Of a DNA stretch of 64,000 nt, positions 16,309 through 25,700 are shown piece after piece. A program made the translations under genes and the position numbers. The stretch lies in NCBI GenBank assembly GCA_016124235.1, contig WGOC01000031.1:1-64000 (forward strand), written 5' to 3'. The first letter of the stretch is position 1. Each line of letters begins with the position of its first letter. The DNA is from a bacterium (GTDB lineage: Bacteria > Verrucomicrobiota > Verrucomicrobiia > Limisphaerales > RI-55). The notes under the pieces were generated by a model. That model saw only the letters and a list, made by a program, of their open reading frames with translations. It did no database searches and was not told the DNA's origin.

Positions 16309-18120
16309 TTAATCAGGCATGTGGAACCAGTCAATTCTGACCCCGCCAGGGGGAACGACCGCTTCCATTGAACCACCGGCGTTTACTCCAATCCCGGGGG
16401 CCGGACGAGTAATGACAGGTGAGCCTGGAGCGACGCGGCCACCCATCATCCAGTCAAACGTAGGCGCTGCTGTGCCAGGCATACCTAACTGGCCAGCGAA
16501 ACCCGGAGTTGTAACGGGATTCTGAATGGACCAAAATTGAGCATTGCCTGTGTTCTGAACGCCAAACTCTCCGGCTCTATAAACCGTAGCTCCATTTTGG
16601 ACTTGGCCCAGCGCAGCCTGTGCTTCAGCCGTTGCAGCTTGAACGGCTGGTCCGTGCGGTGTTGAAACGGCTCCCGGAGGAATGAGTCCTGTGCCTGTAC
16701 GGTAGAGAGCAGCACCACCTTCCACCAACCCCCAAACCTGTAATCCATTCTCAACCAAATTAAATGCACCGTATAAGGATGGATCGTTGGAGAAGTTTTG
16801 AACATTCTGACTAATGTTCCCTGGCAATTGAGCAATTGCCCCAGGTATCTGTGGTGCTGTTCCCAACGGATCGTTGAATAATGCGGTAGTGCCGAAAGCG
16901 AAATCCGCCGGCAACCGCAACGTGTTCGCAAGAAACGCCTGACCGCCGGAGTAGGTGCTGATTTCCTGGTTGGCCAGCGCCATACCGTTGCGAGCCTGGT
17001 CATAAACGGAACCACCTGAACCAATCCCCTGCAAAATAGAACCGGCCCCACCGTAAAAGGACGCCTCAAGGAAACTGCCAACGCCATTTACGTCGATACT
17101 TTGTGAATAGTCGGTCCACTGTTTGCCAAACCGCCCATCACTGTCGAAGTAGTTGACGCCGTCGCCGTTGAACGCGGCGTACAGTTCCGCGCTGCCGTCA
17201 TGGCCCAGCGGGTCCGCGCTCAACCACCGGCCCGATTCCGGTTCGTACGGCCGCAAACCGATCCCGTACATCCCGCTGGGATCGCTCCACCGGCCCCGCC
17301 ACGCGCTGGCCTCCACCAGGTCGGCTCCGAAACCCAGCGGTGGGGGCCGGTAACCCGTTGCCGCCCCGAAGGCCGTCGGCCGCGCCGTCGTCCACGTCGG
17401 GACCGGGTTGTACCAGTCGTACCACGCGAGCAGGTTGCCCCGCGCGTCGGCCACCACCGGCCGGAAACCTTCGCCATCCGGCGCGGTCGCCTCCAGTGTA
17501 CCCAGTCCGTTGTGGGTTCCGTAGACACCCCGTTCATCCGCACCGATCACCTTCCACGTCAACCGGCCGTCCACTTCCACGCCCACCTCCAGAAATTCCA
17601 CCGCCGGATCATAGAACTGTTTGATGAACCTCGGTTGCGCCGTGTAGGCCACGTTGTTGGTCACCATCACCGTCGCCGTCCGCAACCGCCTGCCCAGGGC
17701 GTCGTAGGTCGCCCACCAGTCAAATCCGTTGTTGCCGTTGTCCCGTTCACTCACCTTGTAGAGCCGGCCCCGGCCATCCCAGCCCAGCGTCTGCGTCCGT
17801 TGCGTCGTGCCGCCGGGATTCTTCCAGACCCGCTGGGTGACGTTGCCCGCGTTGTCATACGTCACCGCCACCGAGTGCTGGCTCACGTTGTTGGTGAACA
17901 CGTTGGTGTGATACGCCGTGTAGAGTCCGCTGGGATGGATCGCTCTGGCAATCAACTGATGGCCGCCCGGGGTGAGGTCCATCGACGAAAACAACGGCAA
18001 ACGCGTGAACAAATCTCCCTCGGGAACCAAGCCCTTTACCAAGCACGGCGCAGTGAAGAGGAATGCCGCGACCCCAATCGCAAACAACCTTCTGAACGAC
18101 CGCTGGATTCGGTGGCGCAT
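16309..18120 (-). CDS. Short RHS-repeat toxin with unknown C-terminal domain
   Basis: A 603-residue exported RHS protein. A signal-like N-terminus is followed directly by the last YD-type repeats (VTYDNAGNVTQRVWKN, WWATYDALGRRLRTATV) and the RHS core (GIGLRPYEPESGRWLSADPLG, FDSDGRFG). The roughly 2000-residue repeat shell of a full RHS protein is missing. It aligns with the C-terminal quarter of the giant at 19,738-28,638. After the core, about 270 residues differ completely; the tip contains TVYRAGEFGVQ, AQFWSIQNP and a GGSMEAVVPPGG end. A YR-FWS-E layout is reminiscent of ADP-ribosyltransferase toxins, but that is weak inference. Confidence 0.8.
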   Translation of the reverse strand: MRHRIQRSFRRLFAIGVAAFLFTAPCLVKGLVPEGDLFTRLPLFSSMDLTPGGHQLIARAIHPSGLYTAYHTNVFTNNVSQHSVAVTYDNAGNVTQRVWKNPGGTTQRTQTLGWDGRGRLYKVSERDNGNNGFDWWATYDALGRRLRTATVMVTNNVAYTAQPRFIKQFYDPAVEFLEVGVEVDGRLTWKVIGADERGVYGTHNGLGTLEATAPDGEGFRPVVADARGNLLAWYDWYNPVPTWTTARPTAFGAATGYRPPPLGFGADLVEASAWRGRWSDPSGMYGIGLRPYEPESGRWLSADPLGHDGSAELYAAFNGDGVNYFDSDGRFGKQWTDYSQSIDVNGVGSFLEASFYGGAGSILQGIGSGGSVYDQARNGMALANQEISTYSGGQAFLANTLRLPADFAFGTTALFNDPLGTAPQIPGAIAQLPGNISQNVQNFSNDPSLYGAFNLVENGLQVWGLVEGGAALYRTGTGLIPPGAVSTPHGPAVQAATAEAQAALGQVQNGATVYRAGEFGVQNTGNAQFWSIQNPVTTPGFAGQLGMPGTAAPTFDWMMGGRVAPGSPVITRPAPGIGVNAGGSMEAVVPPGGVRIDWFHMPD

Positions 18121-18132
18121 GAAGTGGAAACG

Positions 18133-18375
18133 CTAACGCACGGGCGTGGTCTTGCCGAGGTTTCTCTGCCTGAACCCGTGAAGAAGTTTCCGGGCTTCGG
18201 CACCGATGAGCCGACCTAAGATGGCCCGTACCTCGGTGCCGTTGATCATTGGACAGCCGTCGGGCCGGAACTCCTCCAGCAACACGGCCAGCGCGGCGAT
18301 GTGTTCGCACGCCATCACCTGCTCGGCAAAGTCAACGGTATGGGTTGAAACTGATGGTTTGTTGGTTCTGAGCAT
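18133..18375 (-). CDS. Hypothetical small protein upstream of the short RHS gene
   Basis: An 80-residue frame starting MLRTNKPSVSTHTVDFAEQV and ending 12 bp before the RHS start; an upstream start at 18,426 is possible. It reads as a helical protein with EHIAALAVLLEEFRPDGC. No family recognised. Position and spacing are its main support. Confidence 0.4.
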   Translation of the reverse strand: MLRTNKPSVSTHTVDFAEQVMACEHIAALAVLLEEFRPDGCPMINGTEVRAILGRLIGAEARKLLHGFRQRNLGKTTPVR

Positions 18376-18746
18376 GGTCGCCTTTCCTTCGCCTCCCGCC
18401 ACCGGCCCTTGCTCAAACTCAAACAAAAGGGGCGTGACCTACTCGCGCTCCCAATCAGGCACGGGAATGCCCACGCAGGAACGCTTTGGGACACGCCCGA
18501 GTGGGCGTGCTCCAACCGCGCTGTCCTGCGTGTGAAATTTCCCGTTTCGATTGGGACAGCGGCTGAAGACGCAAATTGAGTTGTCGGTTTGTTTACATAA
18601 GCGCGGGTTGATCCCGTTGACGAAGATGGAAGCGGGAATCGCGCGGGAAGTCGAGCCGCGAACTCGGTGTTCGACTCGGGTCGGCGACGGCCGTGTGGGG
18701 TGGAGGGAGGGAGGAAAGGCCGGCCGCCACCGCCCGAATCAAAGGG
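18376..18746. other. Intergenic stretch with a hairpin repeat
   Basis: No convincing gene. CACGCCC (18,492-18,498) and GGGCGTG (18,503-18,509) form a perfect hairpin with loop GAGT, nested in CACGCAGGA/TCCTGCGTG-type arms. From about 18,683 it is a near-copy of the DNA downstream of the 13,625 gene. Confidence 0.5.
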
Positions 18747-19163
18747 TTATTTTTCTGCTGGCTTGATGATGACTTCCCGGTTCGGATCAACTGTCCGGCC
18801 GTGTTCCAGCACAAGCCGGGTGACCTTCACGGTTGCCGTCAGGTTGGTCGATGGATGCGGCGTGGCCAGGCTCACCACGAAGTTGAACGTGTTGGTCGAG
18901 TTCGGTTTCATCGGTGGTCGGCTCTTCTTCCCGCCGATGATCCAGCGCGTGGATTGCCCCACCACTTTGCCTTGGTCATCGAGTAGGAAGCACACGGCGC
19001 GGGCTGTTTCGATTTTCTCTTTGAATTCATTCTTCAGCGCGAGTGGCACGACGGCCTTTTGACCGGCAGACTTTATCGGTGACAGCGTAGCCGCCAGTTG
19101 AGCATTCACCGTTGCGGTCGTCAGGAGCCCGAAGGCAAACAGAGAAAACGTCAAGTTGTTCAT
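18747..19163 (-). CDS. Small secreted protein, copy 2 (paralogue of 13,625-14,026)
   Basis: A 138-residue exported protein with signal peptide MNNLTFSLFAFGLLTTATVNA and mature start QLAATLS. The last 70 residues (QSTRWIIGGKKSRPPMKPNSTN onward) match copy 1 almost completely, while the N-terminal half has diverged. It lies 22 bp downstream of the SUKH immunity gene. The two copies each close a toxin cassette, which suggests the secreted protein travels with RHS units. Function unknown. Confidence 0.75.
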   Translation of the reverse strand: MNNLTFSLFAFGLLTTATVNAQLAATLSPIKSAGQKAVVPLALKNEFKEKIETARAVCFLLDDQGKVVGQSTRWIIGGKKSRPPMKPNSTNTFNFVVSLATPHPSTNLTATVKVTRLVLEHGRTVDPNREVIIKPAEK

Positions 19164-19185
19164 TGCGACATCTTCAATTGGACCG

Positions 19186-19734
19186 TTACGGCTGCCGAGT
19201 AGAGTTCGGGTCTCGAAAGCGGAAAGGTTGATGGGGGAAATCTGATGGAAAAATGGAACACGAAATCGTCTTTCGCATTATTCCTTCCAAGAAGTCTATG
19301 AGCCCAAGGTCAAAGCGCTCCCAGTCAGGTCCACGAGATTCATTTACGACGATGGACCATTCGTCGGGCTTCCCTACTGTCAACCAATAAATACAGTCGC
19401 CGTTTCCGGTCGCGCCGCATGGAAACAAGCCCCCGCGTTCGGGATACAGCATGTAAGGAACATCGCCGGGAAGTTGTTGTTTGATTTCGCGAAGCGCATC
19501 AAGTCGCGTCTTCAGTTGCTTGAACAGATTTAATGACCTGTTGGCAGCGAATGGATTGAAGACCCAAATGAACTCACACAAATAGCCGCTCCCGTATATG
19601 TTTATGTAATTGCGAAAGTCTAGCGGCAAGGACAGACCGACCTGTCGTTCCACATCAAGCCAGTCGTCCGTTTTTCCGGCTTCAAGTGGATTTTGCGGAG
19701 GAACGACAATCTGGCGAAAGGATTCGATGCTCAT
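19186..19734 (-). CDS. SMI1/KNR4 (SUKH) family immunity protein
   Basis: A 182-residue cytoplasmic protein of the SUKH superfamily: VERQVGLSLPLDFRNYINIYGSG (the typical ExxLGxxLPxxYxxFL-type start), FNPFAANRSLNLF, YMLYPERGGLFPCGATGNGDCIYWLTVG and SIVVNESRG. SUKH proteins neutralise toxin domains, most often nucleases, in contact-dependent toxin systems. It starts 3 bp after the stop of the giant RHS gene, whose C-terminus is a predicted nuclease. Assignment as its cognate immunity protein is well supported by position and family. Confidence 0.88.
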   Translation of the reverse strand: MSIESFRQIVVPPQNPLEAGKTDDWLDVERQVGLSLPLDFRNYINIYGSGYLCEFIWVFNPFAANRSLNLFKQLKTRLDALREIKQQLPGDVPYMLYPERGGLFPCGATGNGDCIYWLTVGKPDEWSIVVNESRGPDWERFDLGLIDFLEGIMRKTISCSIFPSDFPHQPFRFRDPNSTRQP

Positions 19735-19737
19735 TCT

Positions 19738-22700
19738 CTAATTCCCTCGGTTCAAAACTGTGACCGCCGTGTTAAATCCTCCAGAACCTTGTCCCGTGAT
19801 AGTGATCCCTCGTGGAACAACGTTCGCACCTTCATAAACTGGAAATGCAGAATAATCAACAACCTGTCCCCCTTGGACTGCTGCCCGAACTTGTCCTTCG
19901 ATTCCACTCATCACAGGATGATTTGCGGGGTTCTGATAAATGGTCACCAGATTTCGCACGTCGGTTCCGGAGCCGCCAAGCTGACGACCGAGCAAATGTC
20001 CGCGCGCAAGTTCTGCATCCACGACATAACCGGGTGGAGTAATCGACTGGCTCGCCCGCGTTCCGGTTCCGAGCATATCTTCGGTGATTGTTGCTGAAAC
20101 TCCAGTTGGTCTCCCCAATGAGTCAAGTGCCCCGTAATTGATTCTCCCTTCGATACCGAGATTTCCCACCTCGGCGATTTCATCGGCATAGCGCAGGTTC
20201 CTGGCCTCGCCAACACCGCCGGTCAGCACCGCCATCGCCACTTCCAGCTTGATCGCTCCATCGACCTGATAGTGATAGTACGGATCGTCCCCCAGCCCCT
20301 GCCGCGACTGGTCGTAGCGATACATCGTGTCGCCCAGCGCGTCGGTGATCGCGTCATACGTCCGGCCCGGATTGGTCGCCGCCGAGTACAGACCTTCAGC
20401 CGTCTGAATCGGATGGCTGGCCATGTTGTAGAGCCCTTCCACCGTGCCCCACAAGGACTGCGCCGCACCCACAGTTTCGTAGAACCGGCCGATGGTCTGA
20501 TCCCGGAACTGTCCCACCGCAAACCGCCCGTCCGGATCGAACCCATTGATCGGATCACCGCCGGCGAAGGAATAGCCTCCGGGATCACGGGCGTTCCACA
20601 CCGGATCGAAACTCTCGAAGCTCCCGGTTTCAGGATTGTACGGGCGTGCGCCGAGATTCACGAATCCGGTGATGTCCACCGGCCGGCCGCGCCACGCGCT
20701 GGCCTGCGCCAGGTCGCCACCGTGGCCCAGCGGCAACGGACGGTGACCGGGCACCGCGCCGTAACCGGTTGGCCGGGCTCCGAACCAGTTGATCGCCGTG
20801 CCGTTGGTAACCGCGCCCAGCACGTTGCCCCGCGCGTCGCCGATGACGGGCCGGAATTCGCCCGCGCCCGCAACGATTGCGTCCAGACCCCCCGTCCCGT
20901 TTTGTCCGCCGTATTTGCCGTTGGCATCCGGCCCGTACAGTTTCCAGGTGGTGACACCGTCCACCGTCGCCCCCAGTTCGAGGAATTCCACCTGCGGGTC
21001 GTAGTATTCGGAGATTGTCTTGGGGGTGACTCCGCTAATCTGGGCGACCCCGTTGGTCATGGCGTACCAACGGGTGCGGAGACGGCGGTCCAGCCCGTCG
21101 TAGTCGGCCAGCCACACATAGCCGTTCTGGGCCGCGTCATAGTCGAGCAACTGGAAAAGACGCAGCTTGGCATCCCAGTAAAGAATCTGCGTGCGGTTGG
21201 TCGCGGTGCCTGCGGCGTTCTTCCATATCCGCCGGGTGACCATGCCCGCTCTGCTGTACAGGTTGGTGATCAGCTCTCCACCCGCGTTGTTCGTAAACGA
21301 ACTGGTTGCGTTGGTGGTGAACTGGCCGCTCGGATGGATGGCGCTCACCTGCAACTGATGGGTTCCCGGAGCGATCTCCAGCATGGAGCGCCACTGGTAC
21401 GGCCACTGGCTGTCAGGCGCGTCCACCAACCTGAGGGTCACCGCCTGCGGTGAACCATCGAGCGTGGCCGACACGGTTGCCTGACCGTTCACACGACCGT
21501 ATGCCATGCGACGAATGCTGTTGTTCGTCTCGTTATTGATTCGTGAGAAGGCATCCAATGCGCCGCTCCAACCCGCCAGGGTGGTGGTTGGGGCTCCCAT
21601 CTTTGTGAGCGTTCCCAGGCCACCCGCCGCGCCGCCGTCATAGATGAAACTGTTGGTCCAACGTTTGGTGCCGTCGATATTGAGGCGTTCTTCAGCCAAA
21701 CGGCGCGACTGGTTCGAGTAGAAATACTGGCGCGAATCCGTGAAATCCTCGCGGGCCAGGGTGTGCGCTGAAAGCAAACCATCATCCGTCCACGAGAGCG
21801 CCTCGGTGAGCTTGGTGGCCGCGTTGAGTTTCGTCGCGATCGAAAGCGGGCGCCCGTCTCCATCCAGTGCCGTCACCGTCATGGAACGACCCGCGGCGGT
21901 GCGATTCGTGAGTATTCCGGCCGAATTGTAGGAATAACTGCCGGCACCAGAAGAAGTCACGACTGACCCCAGCGAGCCATCCGCGCGCCAGCCATACGAA
22001 TACTTGAACGCGCTGAAGTTCAGTGCGCTTCGCCGTCCGGCGGCATCCCAGCCCAGGCTGGCCGCCGAAATGGGATCATCATCGAGGCTGATCGATTCGA
22101 CGGTCAACTGACCGGCGGAATCATAGCGGCGCGTAACAACTCGCGGATGCGTGCCACTGATGTCATTGATGTTCTGCTCCGTAATGTTGGTCGCAAACCC
22201 ACGGACATCGTACTGCCAGACTGTGGAAAGGCCGAACGCATAGATGCTGGGCGCGAGTGTATTGGTCGCCGGACGAAGCCAGTCGTCGTACGTGTACGTG
22301 CAGGTAATGCCACGTCCATTGGTCCGGGTCTCCAACAAACCCGCGGATGAATTTCCGGTTGCATAATACGTTCGGGAGTTCGTTCGCGTGCCGCTGCCGT
22401 CGGCGCCGATAATCCAATCCTGAAGCATCTGCCCGGCGTTGTCGTAGGTCGCGTTCCACTTCAATCCGCCGGGCATCACCCGGTTGGTGAGGTTCCCCAT
22501 CGGATCGTAGTCAAACGTCGTGAGCGCGTTGTCGCGGTCCGTCCGGGATCGCAGCCGGTTCATTCCGTCATACGAGAACGTCGTGGTCGCCCAGTCCGTC
22601 AGCGAACTGTTGGTGATCGAGGATCGGACCGCGCCGATCCGATTGCCCGCGAGATCGAACGTGTTGCGCGTGAACTGCCGCATGTTGCTGTAAGGGTACC

Positions 22701-25700
22701 CCACGTCCAGCACCGTGTTCCCGTCATTGTCCGTGAACGTGGTCGAGAGGATCGCCGAGGAACCCGAACCGTTGGTCACCGTGACGCCGTGATGGTTGGT
22801 CGCGTAAAGGTAACCGGTCTCGCGCACCAGAGTGTTGCTCGCATTCCGTATCTCCGTCCGGTTTACCCGGCCGAGGGCATCGGTCCAGGTGATGGACTTG
22901 TCGCCCAGGGCGTTGACGTTCGTCGTCACCACGCCGGACGCGTCGAAGTAATTGGTCGTGCTTTGCTGGACCGGCACCGGCGTGCCGGGTCCCGGCACAC
23001 TGTTGGTTTCCACGACAATGGGCCCGGCGGTGCTCTTGAGCCGGTCCAGGCCGTCGAAGACATTGGTGAAGCTGTTGCCGCCCGCATCCACGCGGATGAA
23101 CGTGTTGCCGCGCCGGTCGAGGACCGTGACGTTCGTGGCCAGGGGCGTTCCCCCGCTGGTGTTGAACACCCGCGTCGTCGCGCGGTTGGCGTCGTCGTAG
23201 GTGGTGAGCCAGTACGCCCCGTTACGCTGAAACTCCTTCTGCACCCGGCCATCGAGGTAATATCGCCAGCCGTTGGTCGATCCATCGGGGAACTTGCGCC
23301 AGGTCGGCTGGCCGGTCGAGTTGTAGAGCGTCTCGGTGATGCCGCCCAGGGCGTTGGTCTGCTTCCACACCAGGCCGCCGGGTTCGTAGGCGTACCCGTT
23401 CGTGCTGAGGACTGTCCCGTTGGTGTCGATGATCTTCCGGGTGAGCAACCGCCCGATGCTGTCCCACGTGTTGGTCGTGATCACACCGCGCGGATCAACC
23501 GTACGGGTCAGGTTGCCAAACAGGTCGTGCTCGCTGAAGGAGGATGCATACACGGCATCTCCGGCCGGGGCCTCGACGCCCGATCCATCCGTCTTTGCCT
23601 GCGCCCGCCAGTGGACCTCGGCCAGCGGCCGGCCCGCGCCGTCGTAGTCCCGCCACACGTAATCCTCCGGGTCGTACGCCGGTCCATCGCGCCAGACGAG
23701 TTCGCCGTTGTCGTTGTAATACGAGTATTCGCCGGCCAGTTGCACGCCGTTGGTCTCGATGGTCTCATGCCATTTGAGCCGTCCCAGCCCGTCGTAATCA
23801 TACCGGTTGGTCCGGCCGGCCGCGTCCGTCTGTTCCACCAGCTCGCCGCGCGCGTTGTAGAAGAAGTTGTGAACCACCGCCGGATCGGTCGTGCCGGTCT
23901 GGCGGGTTTCGCGGGTGAGCCGGCCCTGGACGTTGTGAAGCCACAAATTGGTGGCCGCGTCGGAGGTGCCGTAGGCGCGAATGGTCTGGGCCGGCAGGCC
24001 CCGTGCGAACCACGAGCCCGAGTTCGTGGCGTAATAAATATTCGTCGTGACGCTCACCAGCGTGTTCGAGGACCACGACTGAACACGCGTGGGCAGGTAG
24101 GGATAGTTGGTGTCCGAATAGAGGTACTTCGTGACCAGGCCGACCGAGTTGGACGAGGACAACAGGATCGCGTTGGTGTAGGTCATCACGGTCACGAACG
24201 TTTCGTTGGTCGACGTGCCCCCGGTGAGGTTGCCCCGCAAGGTCACGTTCGTCGCGTTGCCCAGGCCGTCGTACTTGTATTCAGTGACCAGCCCGCGCTT
24301 GTCCCGTTGTGATTTGAGATTCCGGGCGACGCCCCCGCTGCCGTCGGTGCTCCAGTACCAGTCCCGTTGCTCGTACTGGCCCAGGGGGTCGGTGATCTTC
24401 GTGATCAGGCTGTTGGTGTAATCATACCGGTTGGTGCGTCCGTAGGCGTCGAGCACCAGCGTGTAACCGGCGACCAGGCTGTCGGGCGTGGCGCTGTTGA
24501 AATTGTTCGCGTAGACGAAGACCGCGTTGGTGTAGGTCTCCATGTCCGGTCCGACGGTGCTCTTCTGGGTGATGACGCGGCGGTTGCTGTCGTAGACGTT
24601 TTCCAGGACCCGGCCGTCGGGCCGGTCTTCCGCGCTGATCAGATGGGTCGAGTACCAATGCGTGATGCTGTTGGTCACGTAGCTGTCGCGCCGGTACTCG
24701 TATTCGAGTTCGGAGGCGTCCGGCAGCGTCACGTGTGTCAGGTCGCCGTACTCGTCATAGTCGTAGTACAACCGCCGCCCGTCACCCGTGTACGCCTCCG
24801 CGATCCGGCCGAACACATCGTAATAGAAGCCGAGAAAATCCCCGTTGCTGCTCTGCACGCGGCGCACCTGGCCGAAGCCGGGCAGCGTGATGTCCTCCTG
24901 GTAGCTGAACGTGAAGTAATTGCCCCGGTTGTCCTGCCACTTGGCCAGGTAGGGATGCTGATGGGTGAAGAGCGGATCGGTCTCATAGCTGCGCACTTCA
25001 TAGCGCCGGATGCCGCCATCGGCGCTGAACAACTGGTAGACATTGGTCCCGGAGATCAGTTGGTACTTGATATAAGAGTTGAGGCGGTTGCCCAGGGAGT
25101 TGACCCCGGCGGGGGACAGGTTGTTGATCTGGGGATTGTCGGCCACCTTCGGCAGCCAGATCGAGCTGTTGGTTGAACTCGGCGTGTAGGCCAGCACCGA
25201 TCCGTCGGGTTCGGCGGCGTAGATCAGCCCGTTGGTGATGATGGTCAGGTTGGGAGCCAGGCTCATCTTCCATCCGTAGCCGAACTGTTGCGACACCACA
25301 TCCAGGCTCGAATAATTTCGCCGCACCTGCAAGGGCATCGGGCCGTTCAGGCTCAGGTCCACCGCGTCAACATAATGTTCGCCCGTGATCGCATTGACGG
25401 GATCGTAAACATTTTGGGCGCGGTCCGCCCAGAATGATCGATGGGTGTCGAGCAACCCGCTGTTCTCGCCCGACGAGTACGCCGATTGCAGCGTCGGTGA
25501 ACTGGCCCCGAACAACGTATTGACCCGCGACGCTTGATAGGAAAGTGCCGGATCGGAGTACTGCGAACTCAACCCGTCGAAGGTGCTCCGTTCCTGATAC
25601 TGGCTGGCCACGTACGAACCGAAGTTGTCGGTGTTGATCCCGTTCTGCGCGAAGGTGTAGAGGCTTTCCGATCCATCGGGTGCGGACTTCAGCCGCCAGT

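Noticed and set aside
22789..24312. Long plus-strand frames opposite the RHS giant (for example 22,789-24,312 and 20,272-21,453)
   Set aside because: They are antisense to clear YD repeats, have arginine/valine/glycine-rich compositions and no domain, as expected for shadows in high-GC DNA.
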